Of a stretch of DNA of 64,000 bases, positions 42,717-52,091 are shown one piece after another; the first letter of the stretch is position 1; every line of letters begins with the position of its first letter. Source of the DNA: Mesorhizobium sp. M2E.F.Ca.ET.219.01.1.1 (GTDB lineage Bacteria; Pseudomonadota; Alphaproteobacteria; Rhizobiales; Rhizobiaceae); contig NZ_SADT02000001.1 of the NCBI RefSeq assembly GCF_004016445.2, positions 167,630 through 231,629 on the forward strand. The letters run 5' to 3'. The notes below the pieces were generated by a model. That model was not told where the DNA came from. It made no database searches and saw only the letters and a program-made list of their open reading frames with translations. Position numbers and translations under genes: made by a program.

Positions 42717-42971
42717 TTACGATAGCCGCGGCAACCGCTCGTCGGGCGAGCGGTGGTCGAACACGACACCCATGGTCTTACCAACGGCGGCCATCACGAT
42801 CAGCTCGACCAAGTGGTCATCGCTGTCCTCGCAGGATGGATCGGCATGGCGTATGGCATCGAGCATGGCGCGTGTGGACACGGTGTCGCCGGCGCGAAAT
42901 TTCGAAAGGGCAGACGAAACAAGGTCTTGCACCGTCGGGTCCATGACGGGCACTTCCGCAGCGACGTTCAT
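42717..42971 (-). CDS. hypothetical protein, 84 residues
   Basis: No family recognised. It is a soluble, mostly helical, acidic protein (DPTVQDLVSSALSKFRAGDTV, DPSCEDSDDHLVELIVMAAVG). A strong AGGAGGAGG site lies just before the ATG at 42971, which argues for real expression. It is monocistronic and faces the NTF2-like gene tail to tail. Confidence 0.6.
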   Translation of the reverse strand: MNVAAEVPVMDPTVQDLVSSALSKFRAGDTVSTRAMLDAIRHADPSCEDSDDHLVELIVMAAVGKTMGVVFDHRSPDERLPRLS

Positions 42972-43097
42972 TGGCCTCCTCCTGCCATGAACCCTCCCTC
43001 GAAAGATGATACCCCAATGGCTGGATTGCGCCAGCGAAATGGTGGTCCGACCAGTGCCGATGGCGACAGCCTGCCGCCATTCGCTCCATAGGGCAAA

Positions 43098-43182
43098 CTG
43101 ACGCCCGCCCTTGGGAAGAGCTCACGCTCGCCCTTGGGGACGAGCTGACGCTCGCCCTTGGGACGAGCTCACGCTCGCCCTT
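43098..43182. repeat. short tandem repeat, about 23-bp units
   Basis: Three full units (43098-43120, 43121-43144, 43145-43167) and a partial fourth (43168-43182) share ACGCTCGCCCTTGGG with alternating CTC/CTG starts. The array lies in the 309-bp gap before the HerA-like gene; otherwise this gap contains no gene I can support. Units are contiguous, without spacers. Confidence 0.7.
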
Positions 43183-43280
43183 AGATGTGGAACACCGCCA
43201 AGCGGTGCGCGGCCATGCTCGACGCGCCCGGCTTCGGTTGATAAGCCCGTGGCGCGCATGGAGGCGTTCTGAGTCGAAAT

Positions 43281-44774
43281 ATGACGGTTGCAATCGAGAT
43301 GGGGCAGACGAGCGCAGGCGCGCCGGCCGCCCTCGACCTTGAGGAACTGCTGGCGACCCGCCTGCTGGTGCAGGGCAATTCGGGCTCCGGCAAGTCGCAT
43401 CTGCTGCGCCGGCTGCTCGAACAGAGCGCGCCCTGGGTGCAGCAGACCATCATCGACCCAGAAGGCGACTTCGTGTCGCTGGGCGAACGCTTTGGCCATC
43501 TGGTGATCGACGCCGAGGAGCATACCGAGCGCGGCCTGCAGGCGGCGGGCGAGCGGGCGCGCATACACCGCGTCTCGACGGTGCTCAATCTCGAGGGACT
43601 CGATGCCGAGAACCAGATGCGGCGCGCCGCGGCTTTCCTCGGCGGGCTGTTCGAGGTCGCGCGCGATCACTGGTATCCGATGCTGGTGGTAGTCGACGAG
43701 GCGCAGCTTTTCGCGCCGGCCGCGGCCGGGGAAGTGTCGGATGAAGCGCGAAAACTTTCGCTCGGCGCCATGACCAATCTGATGTGCCGCGGCCGCAAGC
43801 GCGGGCTTGCCGGCATCATCGCCACGCAGCGGCTGGCGAAGCTTGCCAAGAACGTCGCGGCGGAAGCCTCCAACTTCCTGATGGGTCGCACCTTCCTCGA
43901 CATCGACATGGCGCGCGCGGCCGACCTGCTCGGCATGGAGCGGCGCCAGGCCGAAGCCTTCCGCGACCTGGAGCGCGGGCATTTCATGGCGCTCGGACCG
44001 GCGCTGTCGCGCCGTCCGCTCGGCGTGCGCATCGGCCAGGCCGAGACCAGCCCGCGCAACGGCACCCCGCGGCTGATGCCGCTGCCGGAGGCCGCGCTCG
44101 AGGATGCGCGTTCGGTCATTCTTGCGGCGCCGCCGCCGGAGACGGTCAGGCCGCAGCGCCGGCCTTCGCCCGACCTGCTCGATCAGCTGATGGCGGCCAA
44201 GGCCGCGCCGCTGGAGATACGCCCCGAGCCGGCGGAGCCGCAGCCCAGCGCCGAGGACCTCGCCGAGCGTCGCGAGCGGATGGACCGCATCCTGCGCGCC
44301 ATCCTGGCCGAGCCAGATGCCGGCTTCCGCGTCATCGGCGTGCTCTATCAGGAATTCGTGGTCCGCTGCCGCATCGAAGGGCTTGCCTCGGTGGTGCCGG
44401 ACCTTTCGGAATTCCGCCGCATGCTGACCAGGGCCCGCGCCGGCGTCGGCTCCGATATGGCCGAGGACGATGCGTGGCGGGACGTCTCCGTGCGCGCCTC
44501 GCTGCTGCCGGAGGACATGCAGGGCGTGTTCATGATGATCGCCCGCGCGGCGAAGGAGGGCTGGCCTTGCCCGAGCGACGCGGCGATCGCGCGCGCCTAC
44601 GGCTCGCATTCGCTGCGCCGTGCGCGGCGGCTGCTCGACTATATCGAGGAGCAGGGCCTTATCGTCTGCCAGGTCGACGGCACTGGACGGCGTACCGTGA
44701 CGCTGGTTGAGCTCGCCTGGGCGACGGCGCCGGGCGACCCGAACGCCTTGGAGCAGGAAAGCCTGGCGGGCTGA
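43281..44774 (+). CDS. HerA-like P-loop ATPase
   Basis: 497 residues. Walker A VQGNSGSGKSHLLRRLL begins at about residue 30, Walker B is MLVVVDEAQLF near residue 135, and RGRKRGLAGIIATQRLAKL matches the arginine-rich sensor region of HerA/FtsK-type DNA pumps. The C-terminal third (about 330-480) is helical with a possible winged helix (SDAAIARAYGSHSLRRARRLL). HerA proteins translocate DNA, usually with NurA nuclease; no nuclease gene is beside it. Its own role is unknown. Confidence 0.8.
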   Translation: MTVAIEMGQTSAGAPAALDLEELLATRLLVQGNSGSGKSHLLRRLLEQSAPWVQQTIIDPEGDFVSLGERFGHLVIDAEEHTERGLQAAGERARIHRVSTVLNLEGLDAENQMRRAAAFLGGLFEVARDHWYPMLVVVDEAQLFAPAAAGEVSDEARKLSLGAMTNLMCRGRKRGLAGIIATQRLAKLAKNVAAEASNFLMGRTFLDIDMARAADLLGMERRQAEAFRDLERGHFMALGPALSRRPLGVRIGQAETSPRNGTPRLMPLPEAALEDARSVILAAPPPETVRPQRRPSPDLLDQLMAAKAAPLEIRPEPAEPQPSAEDLAERRERMDRILRAILAEPDAGFRVIGVLYQEFVVRCRIEGLASVVPDLSEFRRMLTRARAGVGSDMAEDDAWRDVSVRASLLPEDMQGVFMMIARAAKEGWPCPSDAAIARAYGSHSLRRARRLLDYIEEQGLIVCQVDGTGRRTVTLVELAWATAPGDPNALEQESLAG

Positions 44775-45148
44775 CGGACGCACATCGGGACACCCTGCGG
44801 ACCAAGCTCTGGCGGGTTTTGCACCATCAACCGGCAGGGTTCTTTTATTAGACTTTTCTAATTAATCGTTGACTGGCGACAATATGTATCCGCGTATGAC
44901 AGAGCTAACGGCCGAGCCGCGGCGCGACGTCAATTTTGCGCCATCAACCGACCGATCGCCGATTTGTTAAATATCTACAAGTCATTAACGTTACCCACTG
45001 CCGTATATGCGATTATGGTTTCCAAATCATAAAAAGCTAATATAACTGCCTATAGACAGGCTTGGCCCGCGATCGCGGCGACAAGGGGGGCACGCCAGCT
45101 AAGAGTGTTGGGGAGCGAGCGCGCAAGCGCTCGCAAAGGGGGGTATTT
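44775..45148 (+). promoter_or_regulatory. AT-rich promoter and leader region of the RTX gene, with a hairpin
   Basis: The 374-bp gap is AT-rich from 44830 to 45060, unlike its surroundings, which fits a regulated promoter, but no single -35/-10 pair is convincing. At 45115-45134 a perfect 8-bp hairpin GCGAGCGC-GCAA-GCGCTCGC with a GNRA loop stands directly before AAAGGGGGG, the ribosome-binding site. It could influence translation start. Confidence 0.45.
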
Positions 45149-48100
45149 ATGTCTGTCGGCGATATCAAGTTCTTCACCATCAGTCAGAACGGGTTCGTGC
45201 TGTCGGTCCAGGCCGTCGACATGGGCAATGGTCAGACGCAGTTCTTCATCAAGTCGAGCCAGGGCCAGGGAGATCTGAACGCGATCTGGTGGTCCGACGG
45301 CGATTCAACGGTCGACGGTAGCATCACGCTTTCGAAGTCGGACAGTTCGCTCAACATGAACGGCACCGGCATCGTCTGGGATGGCTATGATTACCTTTCG
45401 AGCGCGGGCTTGGGAAAGCTCGGCGAGGCCAAATCCACATTCATCACGCAGGGCGAGACGCTGACCTATATCGCCAACGTGAGCCTGGCCGATGTCAGCA
45501 CGCTTGGCATCCGCGCGACGAGCGTGAATGGCGGCGACAGCATCAAGGGCGTGGACACGAGCGCGGACCAGGCCTTCAAGCTGCCCACGGTCTCGATCGG
45601 CGATGCCTCCGTTACCGAGGGCGGCAAGGCGCAGTTCACCGTCAGCCTGAGCAATACCTATGCCTATGACATCAAGGTCTACTATGGCACCGGGGACGGC
45701 ACGGCAACCGCCGGTTCCGACTACACGGGTACCGGCGGTTATGTGGTCATTCCCGCCGGCCAGACCACGGCCACGGTCTATGTGCAGACCCTCGACGACT
45801 ACTACAAGGAGGCGAACGAGACGTTCAATGTCACGCTGAGCACCGCGACGACGAACGTCCTCGGGTCGAACATCAACCTGGGCTTTACCGACAACAGCGG
45901 CGTCGGTACGATCATCGATGACAAGGACACCACCACCATCACGCTGAGCGCTCCGGCGGCGGTGGATGAAGGCGGTTCGATCACGGTCACGGCCAATGTC
46001 GACCACCCACCACAGGGCGACCTCACCATCACGCTGTCGAATGGCCAGACCATCACCATCCTGAGCGGGCAGACCAGCGGCCAGGTGACCTTCGCCGCGC
46101 CCGGCGACGACGTCTATAAGGACGCCAGCACGCTGAACCTTAGCATCAATTCTACCACCGGGGGCAATTACGAGGCCCTCGTTACGACCGCCACCGCCAG
46201 CGTCGCGGTGCACGACACCATCGACACGACCGCCATCACGCTGGACGACGTCAGCGTCAACGAAGGCGCCGGCACGGCGACGATCACCGCCCATGTCGCC
46301 AACGCCGTCACCGGCTCGGACCTGGTGATCAGCCTCGACAACGGCGCCAGCGTCACCATCGCGGTCGGCGCCACCAGCGGCGTCTCGACCGCCTTCGCGG
46401 TGCAGGGCGACGATCCCTATGTCGACGGCGAGAGCTACCAGGTCGGCGTCAGCGGCACCAGCGGCGGCAACTTCGAGGCGCTCGACACTTCCGACAAGGC
46501 GACGGTGACGGTGCACGACACCATCGACACGACCGCCATCACGCTGGACGACGTCAGCGTCAACGAGGGCGCCGGCACGGCGACGATCACCGCCCATGTC
46601 GCCAATGCCGTCACCGGCTCGGACCTGGTGATCAGCCTCGACAACGGCGCCAGCGTCACCATCGCGGTCGGCGCCACCAGCGGCGTCTCGACCGCCTTCG
46701 CGGTGCAGGGCGACGATCCCTATGTCGACGGCGAGAGCTACCAGGTCGGCGTCAGCGGCACCAGCGGCGGCAACTTCGAGGCGCTCGACACTTCCGATAA
46801 GGCGACGGTGACGGTGCACGACACCATCGACACGACCGCCATCACGCTGGACGACGTCAGCGTCAACGAGGGCGCCGGCACGGCGACGATCACCGCCCAT
46901 GTCGCCAATGCCGTCACCGGCTCGGACCTGGTGATCAGCCTCGACAACGGCGCCAGCGTCACCATCGCGGTCGGCGCCACCAGCGGCGTCTCGACCGCCT
47001 TCGCGGTGCAGGGCGACGATCCCTATGTCGATGGCGAGAGCTACCAGGTCGGCGTCAGCGGCACCAGCGGCGGCAACTTCGAGGCGCTCGACACTTCCGA
47101 TAAGGCGACGGTGACGGTGCACGACACCATCGACACGACCGCCATCACGCTGGACGACGTCAGCGTCAACGAAGGCGCCGGCACGGCGACGATCACCGCC
47201 CATGTCGCCAACGCCGTCACCGGCTCGGACCTGGTGATCAGCCTCGACAACGGCGCCAGCGTCACCATCGCGGTCGGCGCCACCAGCGGCGTCTCGACCG
47301 CCTTCGCGGTGCAGGGCGACGATCCCTATGTCGACGGCGAGAGCTACCAGGTCGGCGTCAGCGGCACCAGCGGCGGCAACTTCGAGGCGCTCGACACTTC
47401 CGACAAGGCGACGGTGACGGTGCACGACACCATCGACACGACCGCCATCACGCTGGACGACGTCAGCGTCAACGAAGGCGCCGGCACGGCGACGATCACC
47501 GCCCATGTCGCCAACGCCGTCACCGGCTCGGACCTGGTGATCAGCCTCGACAACGGCGCCAGCGTCACCATCGCGGTCGGCGCCACCAGCGGCGTCTCGA
47601 CCGCCTTCGCGGTCGCCGACAACAATGTCTATGGCGACAGCAACAACTATCAGGTCGGCATCACCGGCACGAGCGGCGGGAACTTCGAGGCGCTCAACAC
47701 CAGCGATACCGCAAAGGTGACGGTCAACGACAATGACTCGCCGCCGAGCTTCTCCATCAACGATGTCACGGTCAGCGAATCGGCCGGAACTATCACCTTC
47801 ACGGTCACCAAGACGGGCGCGACGGTGCTGCCGGCCACGGTGAACTACCAGGTGGCGCCTGGCACAGCTTCGGCCGGAAGCGACTACAGCGCCGGACCCG
47901 ACCCGTTGAGCGGCATGCTCAGCTTCGCGGCCGGCGAAACAAGCAAGACCATCACCCTGACGATCGTCGACAACGCGGTGTTCGAGCCGACGGAGCAGTT
48001 CACTGTCAACCTCAGCAGCCCGACCAATGCGACGATCTCCGACACGCAAGGGGTGGGCACAATCACCGACAACGACCTCAGCGATCTCGGTGGCCCGACA

Positions 48101-48991
48101 GGCATTGATTTCGTGCCGACGCAGACCGGCAACAATGCGCTTCTGGGTCATTTCATCGAACTGGGCGATCCGGATGCCACGGACAGCTTCACGTTCAGCT
48201 ACTCAGCGACTTCCAACAACGCTCTTTCTGCGACGAATGTTTCGGTCGACGCAACCGGCAATCTGACGGCATCTCAATCGAACACCAGCATCGGCGACTA
48301 TACTTTGCATGTCACCGTGACCGATCAGGCGAACAACTCGACCAGCGCTGATTTCCATCTGCTCGTTGGGCAAAATGGAAGCAGCGCCGACACGTTGAAC
48401 GGTGGAACAGGCAGCGACATTGCCGCCGGTTTCAACGGCGGAGACACGCTGAACGGCGGTATCGGGCGCGACTATCTGCTTGGAGGTCAACAGGACGACA
48501 TCTTGAGCGGCGGCGGCGGCAACGACGTGCTGCTGGGCGGCGGCGGAAATGATCAATTCCGGATGACCGCTCCGAGCCTTAACGGCACCGACACCATACT
48601 GGACTTCGCTGTCGCGGGCCACACGATTGGCCTGCAGCAGGGGGCGAGCAGCTGGAACGCGGCCAACACCACCGCGACTGCTGCGGGTGCCGGGCTCAGC
48701 GCCTCCGACTATCAGAACCGCAACGCCATCACCAACATTGCGGCTGGCGACACCAACAAGGTGGTGGAAATCCAGACTGCCCAGACCAACGCGCAGATCG
48801 TCAACGGTACCGCGGGCGCTGCCAATGCCTATGTCGCCGTCTTTAACAGCGACACCGGCAAGGGCGAACTCTGGTACGACAACAATTGGAGCGATACGAC
48901 AGGCCGCGTCCACGTGGCGACGCTGGACGACGTGACGAGCCTGACGCAGCTGCTTGGGCTGGACAACAGCAAGTTTATCGAGTGGACCTGA
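45149..48991 (+). CDS. large secreted Calx-beta / RTX repeat protein
   Basis: 1280 residues, no N-terminal signal peptide. Order: unique start (1-150); a Calx-beta domain (about 150-260, ATAGSDYTGTGGYVVIPAG); one diverged and then five tandem 101-residue units (about 356-860), of which the first four are identical in protein sequence; a second Calx-beta domain (about 860-975, GTASAGSDYS); a cadherin-like region; RTX nonapeptides (about 1080-1130, GGQQDDILSGGGGNDVLLGG); a C-terminal secretion region. Such proteins are type I secretion substrates that fold on calcium outside the cell and often act as adhesins. The downstream ATPase and adaptor genes fit. Start at 45149 follows AAAGGGGGG. Confidence 0.92.
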   Translation: MSVGDIKFFTISQNGFVLSVQAVDMGNGQTQFFIKSSQGQGDLNAIWWSDGDSTVDGSITLSKSDSSLNMNGTGIVWDGYDYLSSAGLGKLGEAKSTFITQGETLTYIANVSLADVSTLGIRATSVNGGDSIKGVDTSADQAFKLPTVSIGDASVTEGGKAQFTVSLSNTYAYDIKVYYGTGDGTATAGSDYTGTGGYVVIPAGQTTATVYVQTLDDYYKEANETFNVTLSTATTNVLGSNINLGFTDNSGVGTIIDDKDTTTITLSAPAAVDEGGSITVTANVDHPPQGDLTITLSNGQTITILSGQTSGQVTFAAPGDDVYKDASTLNLSINSTTGGNYEALVTTATASVAVHDTIDTTAITLDDVSVNEGAGTATITAHVANAVTGSDLVISLDNGASVTIAVGATSGVSTAFAVQGDDPYVDGESYQVGVSGTSGGNFEALDTSDKATVTVHDTIDTTAITLDDVSVNEGAGTATITAHVANAVTGSDLVISLDNGASVTIAVGATSGVSTAFAVQGDDPYVDGESYQVGVSGTSGGNFEALDTSDKATVTVHDTIDTTAITLDDVSVNEGAGTATITAHVANAVTGSDLVISLDNGASVTIAVGATSGVSTAFAVQGDDPYVDGESYQVGVSGTSGGNFEALDTSDKATVTVHDTIDTTAITLDDVSVNEGAGTATITAHVANAVTGSDLVISLDNGASVTIAVGATSGVSTAFAVQGDDPYVDGESYQVGVSGTSGGNFEALDTSDKATVTVHDTIDTTAITLDDVSVNEGAGTATITAHVANAVTGSDLVISLDNGASVTIAVGATSGVSTAFAVADNNVYGDSNNYQVGITGTSGGNFEALNTSDTAKVTVNDNDSPPSFSINDVTVSESAGTITFTVTKTGATVLPATVNYQVAPGTASAGSDYSAGPDPLSGMLSFAAGETSKTITLTIVDNAVFEPTEQFTVNLSSPTNATISDTQGVGTITDNDLSDLGGPTGIDFVPTQTGNNALLGHFIELGDPDATDSFTFSYSATSNNALSATNVSVDATGNLTASQSNTSIGDYTLHVTVTDQANNSTSADFHLLVGQNGSSADTLNGGTGSDIAAGFNGGDTLNGGIGRDYLLGGQQDDILSGGGGNDVLLGGGGNDQFRMTAPSLNGTDTILDFAVAGHTIGLQQGASSWNAANTTATAAGAGLSASDYQNRNAITNIAAGDTNKVVEIQTAQTNAQIVNGTAGAANAYVAVFNSDTGKGELWYDNNWSDTTGRVHVATLDDVTSLTQLLGLDNSKFIEWT
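46214..47728 (+). repeat. five 303-bp tandem repeats inside the RTX gene
   Basis: Units begin at 46214, 46517, 46820, 47123 and 47426. The first four differ only at a few silent positions (for example GAA/GAG and AAC/AAT); the fifth keeps the first half and diverges after AFAV. Silent-site near-identity points to recent duplication or continuing gene conversion. Copy number may vary between strains. Confidence 0.95.
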
Positions 48992-49014
48992 GCGGAGACG
49001 CGCCGGAGCCAGCG

Positions 49015-50733
49015 ATGAACAACGCCCTGCGTCTTGCCCTCCAACGCTGCCGCGGCGGCTTCGCCGCGGTCGCCGGGTTCAGCTTCGTCATCAACCTGCT
49101 CGTGCTGTCGACCTCGGTTTACATGCTGCAGGTCTATGACCGCGTGCTGCCCGGCCGTAGCGTCGAGACGCTCGTCTATCTGACGCTTATTGCCACGGCC
49201 GCCTTGGTGGCGATGGGCGCGCTCGAATTCTTCCGCTCGCGGTTGCTGGTTCAGCTTGGCACCTGGATCGACCGTGTGCTGTCGCCGCAGGTGCTGGCCC
49301 GTGGGCTCGAAAACACCTTGCGCGGCTCGTCCTACCGCACCGAGGCGCTGCGCGATCTCGCGACGCTGCGCGGCTATCTCGGCGGCGGAGGCATCATGGC
49401 GCTGTTCGATGCACCGTGGATGCCGATCTATCTCGCCTTCATCTTTCTCCTGCATCCGCTGCTCGGGCTCCTGGCGCTGGGCGGTGCCGTTGTTCTGTTC
49501 TGCCTCGCCCTTGCCAACAATGCGCTGACGGCGGGCACGCTCAAGGATGCCAACGCTGCTTCCACGCGCGCCTATCAGGCAACCGATGCCGGCTTCCGCA
49601 ATGCCGAGGTGATCGATGGCATGGGCATGGGCAGCGTACTCGCCAGGCGCTGGGATCAGGCCAACGCATCGGTGCTGGCGCTGCAGACGACTGCCAGCGA
49701 CAGGGCCGGCCTGATCAACGCCTTTACCAAGCCTTTCCGCATGTTCCTGCAGGTCGCCGTGCTGGGGCTCGGCGCCTGGCTGTCGCTGCGCCATGAAGTC
49801 TCGCCCGGCGCCATGGTCGCCGCCTCGATCATCATGTCGCGCGCGCTCGCTCCGGTGGAGCAGGCCATCGCCACCTGGAAGCAGACCACCGGCGCCCGCG
49901 AGGCTTGGGCGCGGCTCAACCGACTGTTCGAAGCCCCGCGGCTGCGTCCGCCGGGTATGGAATTGCCGCGGCCGCAGGGACGGCTGTCGGTCGAGGCGCT
50001 CACCTTCACGCCGGCCAACGCCAAGGAACCGGTGTTGAGGAATCTTTCCTTCGCCGTGCCGCCCGGTCAGGCGCTTGCGGTGATCGGGCCGTCGGCAGCT
50101 GGCAAGTCGACGCTTGCGCGCCTGATCGTCGGCATGGCTTCGCCGCAGCAGGGCCAGGTGCGGCTCGACGACGTGGATGTATTTGCCTGGAACCGGGACG
50201 ATTTCGGCGCCCATGTGGGCTACCTGCCGCAGGACGTCGAACTCTTTCCTGGCACCGTGCGCGAGAACATCGCCCGCATGGAACAGGGCGACCCGGGGGA
50301 GGTCGTGGCCGCCGCCCGGATGGCCGGCGTGCACGAGATGATCCTGCGGCTGCCGAACGGCTACGACACCGAGATCGGCGAACAGGGTTCGGTGCTCTCG
50401 GGCGGGCAGCGCCAGCGCATCGGCCTTGCCAGGGCGCTCTATCGTCGTCCCGCGTTGGTGGTACTGGACGAACCGAACTCCAACCTCGATGCCGTCGGCG
50501 AGGAAGCGCTGAACCAGGCGATCGCCGCGATGAAGACGGCGGGCTCGACCGTGGTGATCGTCGCCCACCGCCCGTCCCTGATGGTCAATGTCGATTGTGT
50601 CCTGGTGCTCAACGAGGGCCAGGCGCAGAACTTCGGCCTGCGCGACGCCGTGCTCGCGCAACTGCGCCGTCCAGAGCCGTCCTCCTCCACGCCGCCGGTC
50701 CGAGTCGTGAGCACCGAAAGGGCCGCGTCATGA
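49015..50733 (+). CDS. type I secretion ABC permease/ATPase (PrtD family)
   Basis: 572 residues. Six-helix membrane domain (about 15-290) and nucleotide-binding domain with Walker A GPSAAGKSTLARL, signature LSGGQRQRIGLA and Walker B LVVLDEPNSNLD. It lacks the N-terminal peptidase-like domain of HlyB, as in PrtD/AprD types. It exports RTX proteins without a cleaved signal. The ATG at 49015 has GGAG six bases upstream and follows the RTX gene by 23 bp, so the RTX protein is very likely its substrate. Confidence 0.94.
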   Translation: MNNALRLALQRCRGGFAAVAGFSFVINLLVLSTSVYMLQVYDRVLPGRSVETLVYLTLIATAALVAMGALEFFRSRLLVQLGTWIDRVLSPQVLARGLENTLRGSSYRTEALRDLATLRGYLGGGGIMALFDAPWMPIYLAFIFLLHPLLGLLALGGAVVLFCLALANNALTAGTLKDANAASTRAYQATDAGFRNAEVIDGMGMGSVLARRWDQANASVLALQTTASDRAGLINAFTKPFRMFLQVAVLGLGAWLSLRHEVSPGAMVAASIIMSRALAPVEQAIATWKQTTGAREAWARLNRLFEAPRLRPPGMELPRPQGRLSVEALTFTPANAKEPVLRNLSFAVPPGQALAVIGPSAAGKSTLARLIVGMASPQQGQVRLDDVDVFAWNRDDFGAHVGYLPQDVELFPGTVRENIARMEQGDPGEVVAAARMAGVHEMILRLPNGYDTEIGEQGSVLSGGQRQRIGLARALYRRPALVVLDEPNSNLDAVGEEALNQAIAAMKTAGSTVVIVAHRPSLMVNVDCVLVLNEGQAQNFGLRDAVLAQLRRPEPSSSTPPVRVVSTERAAS

Positions 50734-52061
50734 TCGAAGCCGTGCTGCCGTTGCGAATCCCGGCGCCGCCGCCCGCCTCGCCGCAGGTCGGAGGCCACGT
50801 CCTCGGCGGTCTGGTTGTCATCGGCCTGCTTTTCGGCTGCTTCGGCCTGTGGTCGGCGACCGCGCCGCTGACAAGCGCCGCGGTCGCGCCGGGCGTAGTC
50901 AAGGTCGACAGCAACCGCAAGACCGTACAGCACCTGGAAGGCGGCATCATCCGGGAAATCCTGGTCCGGGAAGGAGACCTGGTCAAGCAGGGTCAGGTAC
51001 TGGTCCGCCTCGACGGGCTCGACGCTGAATCCGATCGCGATGCCGTACGCGGCGAACTCGATTCCGCGCTCGCCGGCGAAGCCCGCCTGATCGCTCAGCG
51101 CGACGGCCTGAAGACGATTCCTTTTCCGGCGAACCTGTCGGCCCGGCGAAGCGAACCGACCGTCGCCGAGGCCATGGCCGGGCAGGAGCGCATCTTCCAG
51201 GACCAGGCCAACGTTCAGGCGTCGGAAGTCGAGGTCTGGCAGCAGCGGATTGCCCAGTACCATGCCCAGATGTCGGCACTTGCTGCGAGAGTTGCGGCCT
51301 TCGAGATTCAGTTGCCGTCCCTGCGGGAAGAGCTGGCTGATGCTCGCACGCTTCTTAAGAAAGGCTATGGGGTGAAGTCCCGCGTGCTCCAGCTCGAACG
51401 CCAGGTCATCGCCGCACAGGGCGAGGCTGACTCGAACCGTGGGAATATCGAAAGCCTGCGGCAGCAGATCGCCGAGGCGGAGGCGCAGATCGACAATGGC
51501 CGGCTCTCATATGTCAAGAAGGCCGCCGAGGATCTTCGTGACGTTCAGACCAAACGCGCCGAGCTCGAGAAGGCGCTTCAGAAGACCGACGCGCGCGCGG
51601 CGCGCCGGGATGTCGTTGCGCCGGAAGACGGGGCGGTGATGAACCTTCGCTACTTCACGCCGGGCGGCGTTGTACCTCCCGGGGGGGTCATTCTCGATCT
51701 GGTTCCCGACCAGGACAAGATGGTGCTGGACGTCAAGATTCAGCCGCTGGATATCGATGTCGTTCGTCCCGGCCTGCCGGCGACGGTGCGCCTCGTCGCC
51801 TACAAGCAGAGAACCACGCCGACCGTGCAGGGCGCCCTTACCCGGGTCTCGGCCGACGCTGAGATCGACGAGCGCAGCGGCGCGACTTTTTTCAGGGGGA
51901 CGGTCGAGGTGGGCGCCGATGAACTCAAGAAGCTCCCACAAGTGAAGCTGTATCCCGGAATGCCGGTGGACGTCTCCGTTGTCACTGGCAGGCGAACCAT
52001 GCTCGAATATCTCTTCCAGCCGGTCGCCGACAGTTTTGCTCACGCCTTCAGAGAGGAATGA
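50730..52061 (+). CDS. type I secretion membrane-fusion protein (HlyD family)
   Basis: 443 residues. A short cytoplasmic N-terminus, one membrane helix (about 22-45), a lipoyl-like half (VQHLEGGIIREILVREGDLVKQGQVL), a long coiled-coil hairpin (about 135-285), the second lipoyl half (VVAPEDGAVMNL) and the C-terminal beta-barrel ending with YPGMPVDVSVVTGRRTMLEYLFQP, the PrtE-type signature. Its start overlaps the ATPase stop by four bases. The outer-membrane TolC-type partner is not encoded here and must lie elsewhere. Confidence 0.94.
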   Translation: MIEAVLPLRIPAPPPASPQVGGHVLGGLVVIGLLFGCFGLWSATAPLTSAAVAPGVVKVDSNRKTVQHLEGGIIREILVREGDLVKQGQVLVRLDGLDAESDRDAVRGELDSALAGEARLIAQRDGLKTIPFPANLSARRSEPTVAEAMAGQERIFQDQANVQASEVEVWQQRIAQYHAQMSALAARVAAFEIQLPSLREELADARTLLKKGYGVKSRVLQLERQVIAAQGEADSNRGNIESLRQQIAEAEAQIDNGRLSYVKKAAEDLRDVQTKRAELEKALQKTDARAARRDVVAPEDGAVMNLRYFTPGGVVPPGGVILDLVPDQDKMVLDVKIQPLDIDVVRPGLPATVRLVAYKQRTTPTVQGALTRVSADAEIDERSGATFFRGTVEVGADELKKLPQVKLYPGMPVDVSVVTGRRTMLEYLFQPVADSFAHAFREE

Positions 52062-52091
52062 GAAGGCCGCCAGCCTCCGGTTGCCCCGGCA

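Noticed and set aside
43098..43182. Short tandem array as a possible CRISPR or regulatory iteron
   Set aside because: Units of 23-24 bp are contiguous without spacers and only three to four in number; no replication gene nearby. Kept only as a repeat.
46214..47728. CRISPR-like regular repeats
   Set aside because: Units are 303 bp, contiguous, in frame and coding; no spacers or cas genes.
45305..48151. A long minus-strand open frame opposite the RTX gene
   Set aside because: Its repeats only mirror the 303-bp repeats of the RTX gene, and the amino-acid composition is not protein-like. The plus-strand gene has clear domains and a ribosome-binding site.
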